Source of the DNA: Symbiodinium natans
Lineage: Eukaryota; Sar; Dinophyceae; Suessiales; Symbiodiniaceae
Reading direction: 5' to 3'
NCBI GenBank assembly: GCA_905221605.1
Contig: CAJNDS010000415.1
Location: 64,001-128,000 of the forward strand
Length of the DNA stretch: 64,000 nucleotides
Under the pieces are notes generated by a model. The model did no database searches. It saw nothing but the letters and a program-made list of their open reading frames with translations, and was not told the origin of the DNA. Of this stretch, positions 35,618 to 45,264 are shown one piece after another. A program made the translations under genes and the position numbers. Numbering within the stretch: position 1 is the stretch's first letter; the number at the start of each line of letters is the position of its first letter.

Positions 35618-35703
35618 TTTAGGGGTTGGGGTTTAGGGTTTAGGGTTTAGGGTTTAGGGGTTTAGGGGTTTAGGGGTTTAGGGTTTAGGGTTTAGGGTTT
35701 TTT
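35618..35703 (+). repeat. Interstitial TTTAGGG / TTTAGGGG array
   Basis: About eleven units, mixing heptamers and octamers (extra G), ending in a T-run. Confidence 0.95.
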
Positions 35704-35704
35704 T

Positions 35705-36500
35705 CCCACCCGTTTCGCAAGCGTATACGGGGGAGAGGTCAGGCCTAGTAAACGCCTAAGTTCAGATTCAAAAGGCTTCTAGTCCGTTTCTGGAGCACCT
35801 GCAGACGGCCTTCGGAGTTCACTCTCCCCACCAACAACAGCATCAACACCAACAAAATCGTATGTCCAACCATAAACCCCGACAACCCCAGGACTACAAA
35901 GAACTAATTCCGAAGCTGCCATCCCCGGACTCCCAAAGTGCGAAAGTCAGAACCCTATCCCCCCCCAGCTTGCCTGCCCGAGGGTCGCATAGGCCAGGGT
36001 GCGGCAAAGATGGGCTTGACTAAACATAGAGGGCTGGTCTAAGGATGCGCCCAGGCAGGCTCACTGTCTTGCGAAATGACGCACGATGGGGGGCGATTGA
36101 GTTTCGTATCCCCGGTCTTCAAGTATTCAGTTCATATTTACTGTCAGGATACGTTACATCACCAGACAACAACGGCAGGTACGTTTCCCGGGGATACGTC
36201 CACGCTGCAGACTCGCCAGTGTCATCTACTCCACTACAGCAGAGTTGACAGGGCTTCAAATGGGTCTGTTTGTTCCCTAGAGCCTTGCATGTTTCAAAGG
36301 GCTATGTAGCTCTCAGGAGTGTCGGAGTTGCTTCCAGTTTCCAGTTCTCCTACTAGATTATCCGTACGAAACCACAGTAAGAGCATGAGCGTCTGCTGAA
36401 CTAGCCGTTCACTTGCTGCAACTCCTGGTGCGGTGAGATGTTGCCTTGCCACGAGAAGCTCAATCGTCAGGCCGACTGGGGGTTTGAATTGGGGGGTTTA
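35705..36500. other. No gene seen
   Basis: Short overlapping open frames only (for example plus 36,045-36,248). No domain or repeat recognised. Confidence 0.5.
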
Positions 36501-36530
36501 GGGCGTCGCTGTCTCTGCATCGGTTTTGGA

Positions 36531-36569
36531 GGTTTAGGGTTTGGGGTTTGCGGTTTAGGGTTTAGGGGG
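36531..36569 (+). repeat. Short degenerate TTTAGGG array
   Basis: About five telomere-type units, with TTTGGGG and TTTGCGG variants. It lies beyond the 3' end of the intronless gene, so that insertion is bracketed by telomere-type repeats on both sides. Confidence 0.85.
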
Positions 36570-36856
36570 CAGCCTGTGTTCACTGAAGCTTGAGCCACCC
36601 TTTAGGGATGATAAAAGAACACCAGTCCGATTGGAACATTACCGAGCAGGAGAATCGCATATCAGCAAGACAGGCGAGCACAAGACAAGGAGAACCAGCC
36701 CGACAGGTAAAAGACTAAAAGCAGAAAAGGACAAGAAGAGTGTAGACATGCTATTGCTCAGTCATGTTCAAACTCACTCCGAAGAGTAAAAGGCTCAAGG
36801 AGATAGGGTGAAATTTCACTCATATCCTGGCAGGATACAGTGCCTGTTGCTGAATG

Positions 36857-37963
36857 TCACATCAGCCTCTGCCGCCGAGAGAGCTCTGGGTAACGACGAA
36901 TCATCTCTTGCTCGTCGGTGGGTCTCTCAGAGGCGAACTTGGCAGCATCCTTTATACGAGCAACTCGTGCTCTCAGCCAGAAGAGGACAGCATGCCTCTC
37001 CACACTTCCCCTTAAGATCGTTCCAACTCGGCTCGTCGGGATTTCTGGATATCCTGGCCCAGACGTCGAGAGCCTTACAAGGAGTTCCTGCTCTTCTTCA
37101 GTGAAGTACTTGGGATACTGCAAGACAATCGTTGCTTGCTTCTCGACTGTTGTGCTCTTGTCCTTTGTTGTCGACCGGATAAAGGATGTCATGGCGTTGG
37201 GGGCTGACTGGAAAAGATCCCATGCGCGTTCCAAGTCGTCACCAGAAGCGGCATGCATACACTGTGTGGCGACCAGTAAATACTTTGCAAACCCGAACGC
37301 TTCCTTTGGAATCACGTCTCCCACAAGATGGGTTATGGTCGCAATGGCAGGATGGTACTTCCCTGGAAGTCTTCCAGATTGCAGGCTACCAATTGCTTCT
37401 GCGAGATAGCCCCCAGACGCCAGCTTCTCACTTGACAACTGGTCCCCAAGAATCACCTTCAAGTAGATCAACACAATGGCAGGCTTGTTTACGTTTCCCC
37501 ATCCCGCAGCATCGTCTGTAGTGAGCCCCTTCTGAAAGAGTGCTAACCCCAGTTTTGTCGTCTTCCGGAATACCGGGTTGTACACTTCTGCAATCACAAA
37601 AGCCTCTTCACCATCTGTGTCAGAAGTGAAGCCGAGATCATCCATATGGTCGACCAGAACCTGCTGTTCCGGTGACAGACCCTCTAGCGGGACTCTAGCA
37701 AGGCCTTTCAATGTTGGAGGTAACTGCCCGAGAACAAAGGTGCCTGCCATCCTCTCAATGTTCTCCAAAAGTTCCTTGTAATCGCTGACATCGATACCCA
37801 TGACCGCCTTGAAGTCTGCTGGAGAGACATTCACTTCGGTGATCTCTTCTAGCTTGCTGATGTTTAACACAATGCCCTGCTTCTTCGTCTTGATTTGCTC
37901 CACGACTGTGGTGGCTCCTGCATCCTCCGCACCTGGTACTGCATCCTCTGTCAGGCCGTCCAT
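36857..37963 (-). CDS. Intronless 368-codon gene of unknown function, retroposed with its spliced leader
   Basis: A single uninterrupted ORF runs from ATG (37,963) to TGA, a strong contrast with the finely split genes around it. A 58-nt leader separates the ATG from a complete DinoSL sequence, so the locus derives from reverse-transcribed, trans-spliced mRNA. The protein starts MDGLTEDAVPGAEDAGATTV and has an acidic N-terminus and a mostly helical body. Notable segments are ADFKAVMGIDVSDYKELLEN (residues about 48-67), GWGNVNKPAIVLIYLKVILG (about 154-173), HAASGDDLERAWDLFQSAPN and a basic C-terminus (RRYPELSRRQRLM). No signal peptide or membrane span is obvious. I recognise no domain. The intact frame means either recent insertion or selection. 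Alternatives are an ordinary dinoflagellate-specific retrogene, a mobile-element protein, or an endogenised RNA-virus structural protein. The last is only a possibility suggested by the leader relic and helical make-up. Confidence 0.75.
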   Translation of the reverse strand: MDGLTEDAVPGAEDAGATTVVEQIKTKKQGIVLNISKLEEITEVNVSPADFKAVMGIDVSDYKELLENIERMAGTFVLGQLPPTLKGLARVPLEGLSPEQQVLVDHMDDLGFTSDTDGEEAFVIAEVYNPVFRKTTKLGLALFQKGLTTDDAAGWGNVNKPAIVLIYLKVILGDQLSSEKLASGGYLAEAIGSLQSGRLPGKYHPAIATITHLVGDVIPKEAFGFAKYLLVATQCMHAASGDDLERAWDLFQSAPNAMTSFIRSTTKDKSTTVEKQATIVLQYPKYFTEEEQELLVRLSTSGPGYPEIPTSRVGTILRGSVERHAVLFWLRARVARIKDAAKFASERPTDEQEMIRRYPELSRRQRLM

Positions 37964-38021
37964 GCTACTGTGCTCTTGTGTGTCGAGGAGAAGGGCCTTT
38001 CGTACTGATGTTCTTTTTTCG
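37964..38021 (-). other. 5' untranslated leader of the retroposed gene
   Basis: 58 nt between the spliced leader and the ATG, beginning CGAAAAAAGAACATCAG. Length is ordinary for a dinoflagellate mRNA 5'UTR. No upstream ATG is seen in it. Confidence 0.7.
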
Positions 38022-38043
38022 CTTGAGCCAAAATGGCTACGGT
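38022..38043 (-). other. Complete dinoflagellate spliced leader (DinoSL) relic
   Basis: Minus strand reads ACCGTAGCC...TTTTGGCTCAAG, matching the full 22-nt conserved dinoflagellate leader (DCCGTAGCC...GGCTCAAG, here with D = A). In the genome this sequence is normally absent from gene loci and is added to mRNAs by trans-splicing, so its presence in front of an intronless ORF marks a processed cDNA insertion. No splice donor GT follows it, so this is not an SL RNA gene. Its first base is shared with the adjoining TTTAGGG array. Confidence 0.93.
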
Positions 38044-38190
38044 TTAGGGTTTAGGGGTTTAGGGGTTTAGGGGTTTAGGGGTTTAGGGGTTTAGGGGTTT
38101 AGGGGTTTAGGGGTTTAGGGTTTAGGGTTTAGGGTTTAGGGTTTAGGGTTTAGGGTTTAGGGTTTAGGGTTTAGGGTTTAGGGTTCAGGG
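38043..38190 (+). repeat. TTTAGGG/TTTAGGGG array fused to the spliced leader
   Basis: About 148 bp. Two heptamer-like units are followed by about nine octamers (TTTAGGGG) and then about eleven perfect heptamers. The first unit begins exactly at the 5' nucleotide of the spliced-leader relic, with no spacer. Confidence 0.95.
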
Positions 38191-38199
38191 TCATAAGGA

Positions 38200-38460
38200 T
38201 GCTTGCCAGGGTACGGTAGGTCGGCTACCTTAGGATCCTGGGGTGCTCTTGGCAGGGAAATAGAATGATAACCATATAGCATGTACTTAAATTTAATCGT
38301 AGGATGTTCACAGAAAAAATATATGTGCATGTACAAAGTACCAAATGTAACAATGGAATAAACCCGTATTCCAAATAAGAACATACCAGATATAACAATG
38401 TACGATAGTACAAAAACATAAAAATGTGTTTTGCGCGTTTAAGGCCAAAATTTAGGGAGT
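38200..38460. other. AT-rich spacer
   Basis: No gene is evident between the telomere-type array and the end of the PPR gene. AT-rich sequence with short open frames only. Confidence 0.5.
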
Positions 38461-38639
38461 GCTTGTCAAGTTGGTGAGGTGAAGTTCACAAGTCAACGAA
38501 TCTGCTGTGAGCATCCCGATGATTCCCAGACCACCGCAACACCGATGCCACAATCCAACAGGATTTCTTTCTGCACCTGTGGTCTGTACACGCAAGTATA
38601 AGGCAGTCAAGTCACGCTGGCCGAGAAGGCGGAAGCAAC

Positions 38640-41620
38640 AGAGACAACGTCGCTGGGCAGCCGCGCGTCCCGCATCATGTCCAACAGGTGCCTCTGCTGC
38701 AGAAAGAAATGGCGTTGGTTGAGCCTGCCGGTATGCAGTACAAGCCGTTGTACTCCCGTTGGGGTTTAGGACAGTTTTGAGAGGGTTGTGGCCCTTGCGG
38801 CTTGCAGGCCATGAACCACGGTCATAGTCAGCCATACCTGACCTTAGGACCCCGAAACACCTCAGTATTAGGGTTTTCGTCAGGACTCCTACATCATGAT
38901 CGGGCTCTGAAGCTGAATCTCTTTCAGTAGATACCTACGAAACCCCCCCAAAAAGAACCCTCACAAATGCAGCGGCTGCTGCATGGCCGGCGCCCAGGCG
39001 GCGGCCGCCTGGCAAACGGCCAGGGCGGCGTAGAAAGTGACACCATCGGCCTGAAGTTCTCGGCTGGAGAGCTCCTTTTGACAGCAAAAAGGGGCTCACG
39101 TCGGGACTTCTCTCTCCCCTTCTCTCAACTTTGACTCACCGTCGACGCTGCCGCAAGGCTTCCGCTTCAAGAGGCTCCTGTAGGGGGGTTGACATTTTGG
39201 CCACACTACAGTTTCTCACACCAAGCCCAATTTCCCACACAGAGCTCCTCCAAAAGGATGAAGGCCCTCTGCCACTGCCACTCCCTCCTGCAAGAGCTGA
39301 TGGCCGCATTGTAGGTGATGGTGTTGGCACGGATGTCCTTAAGGCTTTCAAGCTCTTCAACCAAGGCCTCTGTTAGGGCTCCCTTTTGCATAGAATTCGA
39401 CACTTATGAGGTGGCAGCTAGTCTGGTTGGACTCAGGACTTGCTGTACACTCTTATCGCGGCGGATTTGAGTGTGTTCACGGTATTCGCTCAGCTTTGGG
39501 CTCGTTGCTCAGACATTCCTGCCGGCTTCCGTCGGGATCCGTCCCTCACGGATTCAGCTCTTCGTTGGCGAGCGACTTTTGGGCAACGCGGTCCATGCAG
39601 CTTCAATTTGGCGCGGCTGCTGGGTTTCATCGTTCATGGTGTGATGGTGTCATGGTCTCTCTGTGTGTGTGTCCCTACGAACAATGTCTTGCTAACCTCA
39701 AGCCAGGCGAGCATCTGAATCTGACATCTGGAACAGCAGTTGAAAAACCTTTCGCCACTGACCCCCTTTCTCGCAGGCGCTGATGGTAGCAGTGTATGTG
39801 ATCAGGTTTGCCTGTGAAGAGTCGAACAAATCCAGAGCAAGCCACCACTTCTCGCCTTTCTCACATGCGCTGATGGCGGCACTTAGCAGCACCACATCAA
39901 CTTGCATCCCCTTTACTCGGATTTCCTCGACAAGTGCAATAGCCAGCTCCCACTCCTTTGCCTTCTCAAAGGCGCTTACAGCGGCGCTGTACGCCACTAC
40001 ATTAAGGCTCGCTTTCTTCGCTTCGGCGCGGCGGAGTAGGTCCAAAGCCAGCTGCCAATGCTCAGACTTCCCACAGGCGCTGATGCTGGAGCTGTACGTG
40101 AACGAATCGGGCAGCATCGTTTGTTGTCCCATCTCTTCCAGAATTTGAAGGACCATTTGCCATTGCTCTCCCCTCTCACATGCGCTCAGCACTGCATTGT
40201 AAGTGACCAGGTTTGGGGGAACAAAGGTCGCCTGAAGCTCCAGCAGAAGGAGCCAGGCAATTTGCCAATTTCCGGCCTTCTCACAGGCGCTTACCTGGCT
40301 GAGGTTGTATTTGTGGTAGGTAGACATGTCTTTACACATATGGCACTGAGAAAAAGGAGCCTTGGCAGCCTAGTCACAGCTGCACTGCCGATGATCACAT
40401 CCAGTCTCAAGCCCTGCAGCTGTGTGTCCCAAAGGGTGTGAAGGGCCTGCTGCCATTGCGCGCCCTTCTCACATGCACTTACCTGCACAACGGCTTGCAG
40501 GGGTTTGTGAAGGACGTCCCCAGTACGAAAATGAATCCGATGGTGTTAGAGTGGTTTACGAAACGCTGTGCAGGTTGAACTCTTTAAAGCACGAACCAGG
40601 GCACGGCAGTGCTGTACAGGATCACGTTGGCTTGCAGGGATAGGGCCTGATGTTCTCGGAACAGTTCCAGTCCTCGGTGCCACTCTGCACCAGCCGCGCA
40701 CGCGCTAACCAGGGAGCTGTAGGTGACCACCTGCAGCGCCCAGTGTTGGAGGGAAAAGAGGGCGGTCTTCTGATGTCTTCTGTATTCTAGGGCAAAGCTT
40801 CCTTTGAGTCGTTAGAATCGGGAAGAAAGGATCGTTAAGCGTCAGTTAGGCTCTCTTTATCGCTGCTCTTGAGCCGGTTTGCTGCTTGATTTGGATCAAG
40901 AGAAAAGATGTCCAGCTCATCTGAAGAGGTCACTCAGAAGGGTCAGGCTCAAGCTCGAGCAAGCCACGGTAGGCTGGCAGACCTGTGCTTGAAGATTGCC
41001 GAAGAGCTGGCAGGCAGCTTGCCACTCGCTGCTTTTCTCACCTTGTCTTCGGTGGCAGTAGCGGGGAAAAAGGGGCCTATGTAAGTCAGATAAGTGCTTT
41101 GAGAGCTGTTTCCTTTGCGAAGGAGTTGGTAGCGAAGCATCTGCTTTGAACAATGCCCAAGTCACAGGCGCTGATGGCTGAGTTGAAAGTTACGACATCC
41201 GGCTTGTGAGATGTCTGCGCAAAGTGCCCAACAAACTCCACAGCCTGCTCCCACTGGTGCCCCTGAGCACAAGCGCTGATTGCGGCGTTGCAGAAGGGCA
41301 CGCTTTGGGTAGGAAGCCATGCCAAGAAGCTCAGTGCCTTCTGCCACATGGCGCGCTTGGCACAAGCTTTCATGGTCGCCATGTAAACCTAGGCAGGCAC
41401 GAGCTGCCACCGAACATCGCTATACCTCGCAGCATTAAAAAACACCTCCCCAACAAAGCAAAACAGAGCAAAGAGGCTTTGGGGCAGATCTTGGGGTCGG
41501 AAGGAGCCCGCACCACCAGTCCCAGGGCGCCCTCCCAGTCTTTTCCACGTGCACGGCTCAGGACCGTCTCGGCAAAGGACGGGCCGCTGAGAACAACTGT
41601 CATCACTGTATGTCGCTGTC
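38640..41620 (-). CDS. PPR protein gene with about fourteen or more repeats
   Basis: Minus-strand exons, in gene order. About 41,610-41,460 has GPSFAETVLSRARGKDWEGA. About 41,395-41,130 has two motifs (MATMKACAKRAMWQKALSFL; PFCNAAISACAQGHQWEQA) and the start of a third (VVTFNSAISACD). About 41,040-40,930 has GEKSSEWQAACQLFGNLQAQ. About 40,735-40,600 has VTYSSLVSACAAGAEWHRGL. About 40,488-40,380 has QVSACEKGAQWQQALHTLWD. The long exon 40,295-39,720 has five to six consecutive motifs (LVTYNAVLSACERGEQWQM, FTYSSSISACGKSEHWQLA, VVAYSAAVSAFEKAKEWELA, VVLLSAAISACEKGEKWWLA, LITYTATISACEKGGQWRKV). About 39,400-39,230 has TITYNAAISSCRREWQWQRA. About 39,065-38,985 has VTFYAALAVCQAAAAWAP. About 38,700-38,630 has LLDMMRDARLPSDVVSVASA. 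Such tracts bind single-stranded RNA, normally in organelles. No C-terminal DYW-type editing or SMR nuclease domain is seen. It may be continuous with the PPR exons at 43.5-48 kb. Confidence 0.85.
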
Positions 41621-42024
41621 CTTGTGCTATTCGGGGTGGGCTGGAACATCCGGATGGCTTGTGGCCACGGAGCGAACCTTTGCGCTCAGTGGTGCCGCTG
41701 GAGTGGCTGCGCATATGGACATTTGAGAGCACATTTGGAACGCTAGCCGATGCTACGATGGAGGAACGCCCCATTCCTATAAAGACAACATGCCTACGTG
41801 GCCACCACGAGGGAAGGCAGTACCGGGCCCTATCCTGCAAGAGGTAACCTAAGCACGAGATGACCGAAGAAGCGAACCACCACCACGTTATCAACCCCTG
41901 AACTGTCAAGATGTCCCCCGTAAATTCAGGGCTTTCCAACCACAAGCTCCCTGCTTTTCCTACCTGGTCCAGGAACTTCAGCCGTGGACAAGTGCACCTG
42001 GATGCAAGGCACGGGCAAGACAAT

Positions 42025-42125
42025 CATATAATATAATATAATAGAATATAACATAATATAATACAATATAATGTAATATTATATCCTATAATTGAATATA
42101 TAATATTATATTCTACAATATAAAT
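42025..42125. repeat. (ATAAT)n-type AT-rich tract
   Basis: About 100 bp of imperfect TATAA/ATAAT repeats containing many small palindromes. Located between the two PPR blocks. Confidence 0.9.
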
Positions 42126-42129
42126 AAAT

Positions 42130-43480
42130 CACTCAAGGCCGGAAGGTAAGCCAAGCACGCCCTGGGACACCCATCGCGAGGGCCTACAATGAGTTGAAGC
42201 GCTTCGAGCCAAATGCCTCTGAACAACTGCGGGCTGAGACACACCCCGTTAGTTTCAACCACCGTCCACACACCCAACATGCACCCATTATCGAAAATTC
42301 TCAGATAACTACTGTGGACACTTCCCTGTCTTAGTCAGAATATCGTGCACGATATTCCTGAAAAGTCTTTAGTTGCAACATAGGTCGCCACATCTGCGAC
42401 CATATCCAAAAAGATAGTGCATTGGGGGCGTCCGCCAGGGGGCGAAGACACCAATGGCACAACCATCTTTCTGGGTCTCTTGGCGATGTGCTTTTTTGTT
42501 TGGGGGGGGGGGGGGGGGACTCAGAGTTTTAATGGCGGTTTTCTCGAAAATAGAAGAGGTCAGAGACCCTAAGCCCTAAGCCTTAAGACCCTGACTTCCA
42601 CATTGTCCGATCAGCGGCACTCCTTTCAACTCCTCCAGCCAACCATGGGGGTTTTTTGGGACTTGAGATTATAGGGTTTCGACTCGCATGCTGATTTTTG
42701 CTTTGGGAGGTGCGGCGATGTGCTGGTGCACTGCGCTTGTCAGTCCAAGGTCCTGCGCAGCATGCCTTGGCCGCCGAAGCTGTAGCTGACCACAGCTGAC
42801 AGTCCGCCTGCAAGCTGGCGACAGAACCTGGAACTACGAGTATAGTGTGTTCCCAAGCTATTCCCAGGCATGCGGCAAATGCAGCCGCAGCCCAGGAAAC
42901 CTCATCCTACTTGGAAGACCCTGGGAGCGCGGTCAGAAGCTCCGCTACCTCATCGTTCACCGATTCACCGACCTCGACCGCTCTGATACGACAGCTGCGA
43001 CTCAGCATGCAGTTCGACAGGAAACGAAACTAATGATGTGACCCTGCACCCAATCGGAAGTGCTCGGCTTTTGACATCTCTGGCCTGGGCTCCCTGTGTG
43101 ACTGCGTTCGCGCGTGCTCCCCCTGCGGCCCATCGTCCGGTCTTCCTTGGCTGAGGGCTGGTCCTGAAATTCTCCAACCCTAAACTCAAAAAGACAAGCA
43201 GAAATTTTGAGAACACACATCAGGGAACCATTGATGTGCGAATCTCTTCGACAACCCGCGAATCAGTTCTGCATGAATCAGTTAACGACCCATACATGTG
43301 TCCAATCTGCCTTTGGGTGAGGCTGTGTGGCACCAGCCTTACAAACACCTCCAGAAATAAACGAACCAGCACTTACGCAACATCTTGTCATCCAAGAAAT
43401 CAACCATCCCTCCTTATCCAAGGCTCCAGCAAATGCGCCGGAAAGTCGACTAAATCTGGGGAAGCGTTGTCCTCCCCACA
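42130..43480. other. Spacer between PPR blocks
   Basis: No firm exon. A possible degenerate PPR-like segment lies at about 42,820-42,740 on the minus strand (LSAVVSYSFGGQGMLRRTL). A 17-bp G-run lies near 42,502-42,519. Other open frames overlap on both strands. Confidence 0.4.
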
Positions 43481-43489
43481 TTCAGTAGC

Positions 43490-44110
43490 CTCCCCAAGCC
43501 CATTCCGCCACGCGCGCCCCGGCTTGTGCCACTGCTTGTATCGCGACGGTGTAGGTCACCTGGGTTCAGGGTCCTATAGCATCCTAGAGGCTAAGGGGGA
43601 GGTTGTGAGAGTTGTGGGCTCTTCACTGGGATCAATAACCCCCTTCCCCCAACAATCCGTTCGAGCTTACTTCTCATCATAGTGCAACGTGGGCCTCAGT
43701 GTCGACCCTGCCGCTGCTCTGCTCCTCCAGCTCCTGGTGTTCTTTTGGCATTTAGGGGGAGCTTCCGGCTAATCAATGGTTTAGATGGGCTTCGGCTTCG
43801 ATGCAAGCTAGACAAATTGCATTCGCAGAGCCTTGCAACCACCACTCCCAAACTGGGCATGTGATCGTCGAGCGCTGTACGCTGCACTCCCAAAGCGCCT
43901 GCACATGCCTTCGAACACAGCACCGAACCCGGATGTACACGATCCCAAACAAGAACACCAAGCCAAAAAGAGAACTTTCAGTATCCTTTCAGTTTCTGTC
44001 ACACTGAAGTTCTGTTCACGAACTTTCCCGCTCGCCTGCAGCAACGAGAGCGCATGTGTCCAGCGCGCGTTCTTGCCACAAGCGCTGGCTGCTGCCGAGT
44101 ACGCCACAAC
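43490..44110 (-). CDS. PPR exons (3' part of the PPR block)
   Basis: About 44,107-44,010 encodes VVAYSAAASACGKNARWTHA, a clear PPR hairpin. About 43,565-43,490 encodes QVTYTVAIQAVAQAGARVAE, a diverged one ending at a stop in WAWGGY. A segment between them (about 43,920-43,810) is open but does not fit the motif. These exons follow the zinc-ribbon-like exons at 44.2-44.9 kb and the main PPR tract at 45.3-48 kb on the same strand. They could be the end of that gene or a fragment of a separate one. Confidence 0.5.
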
Positions 44111-44189
44111 CTGTGCGCGAATCCAATGGAAAAGGCAAAATATAAAACCAAGATGCTCGACTGCTTACACGGACTAACTATGGTTTACA

Positions 44190-44935
44190 GGGCCTTGAGT
44201 GCCTTCACGCTCGTGCGGGTTGTGGAGGGCGCGTTCGAGCTGATCAGGCTGGATATCCAGTAGCTTCAGCACATGGTAGGTGGCGGATGCCATGTGCCCC
44301 TTCAATTTATATGAATCCGCTCAAACAGGTGCAGCCCCGTTCAGGGGTCGAAAGATCCCATCTCGAAGCATGCTGCCTTTGATGCCACAAGACCTGCATT
44401 CTTTTCTGTACCAGAGCAGGTGGAAGAAGCCTTGCTCCATGCACTTGTCACACAAAACAAGTCTTGATGTGTTTGAGACATCGGAAAAGTCATGCGGGAA
44501 GCTGAACACAGATGATTTTCTGGTTTGGCAAAAGCAGCTGCTCGTCGAATCAGCTGGGCTGGTGCACAGGTTCGCAGTTCAAAGCCGCAGCCCCCTGCAT
44601 GCGACCCAACAAAAACTCTGCTGCACACGACAGTGCTGAGGGACTTGCTGGGAAGCCGCAAGCTTCCACAGGCCCATGAGCGCTTTACTTTGCGCCAAGT
44701 CGTGGCTGCAAACGTTGCGCGCATGCGGCACGCACGTGCAGCACGCGCATGCGGCACGGGCAACATATGTGCGACGCTGGCTTGAGCATGTCTTATTGGG
44801 AAACGGGTGGCGCAGGTTATGACACTTGCCGTACCGCAGCAATTGTCCCACATTCCTCATAAGCACTACATGTCCACATGGCTCATCTTGGCTGCAGACT
44901 CCGAGTTTCGCCTTTTCGGGTTTCAACTTTAAAGT
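44190..44935 (-). CDS. Candidate exons of a zinc-ribbon-like protein
   Basis: Minus-strand exon about 44,510-44,330 reads DVSNTSRLVLCDKCMEQGFF, then HLLWYRKECRSCGIKG. It has two CxxC pairs separated by 14 residues, a spacing that fits a zinc ribbon. Exon about 44,935-44,800 reads AKLGVCSQDEPCGHVVLMRN and GQLLRYGKCHNLRHPF, also rich in Cys and His. Exon about 44,300-44,190 reads ATYHVLKLLDIQPDQLERAL. This last faintly resembles the 'LLGVDPxxLxxAL' segment of myosin motor heads, though by itself that is too little to assign. Whether the three belong together is unknown. They interrupt a run of PPR exons, so they may be a separate nested or tandem gene. Confidence 0.35.
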
Positions 44936-45264
44936 GTGCTTCGACTGCTATGGAGCTGCCAGGAAGCACTGGGTCCATGTCCATCCAGGAGGAAGGTGGC
45001 TCGCTGCCACTGGCAAGCTTTCCTAACATTGCGAAGCACCTAGGACCCCATGTAAAACAGGGTCTTTGCCTCTTTGCTGGATTGCGGGGCTGGGCTTCTG
45101 GCTCTACACTGGTTGCTGCTGCAATCAGCAAATATACCGGCACAGCCCAGGGCTAAACTCGCAGGCACTACGGACATTTGGATGTTGGGAGTTCGTGTGA
45201 CTAATGCAAGCATTAGCTGGTGGCAGAACGAGAGCAGAACGCAAACTTATTAAAATTCCGCCAG

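Noticed and set aside
36588-36600. Second possible spliced-leader remnant (GCTTGAGCCA next to TTTAGGG)
   Set aside because: Only ten bases match, which is not rare enough in 64 kb; a 9-base match also occurs near 8,367.
35618-38190. Chromosome end
   Set aside because: Arrays are short, mixed in orientation and surrounded by genes on both sides, so they are interstitial.
44190-44300. Myosin head fragment
   Set aside because: The similarity is limited to one short helix (KLLDIQPDQLERAL); no P-loop or switch motifs are nearby.
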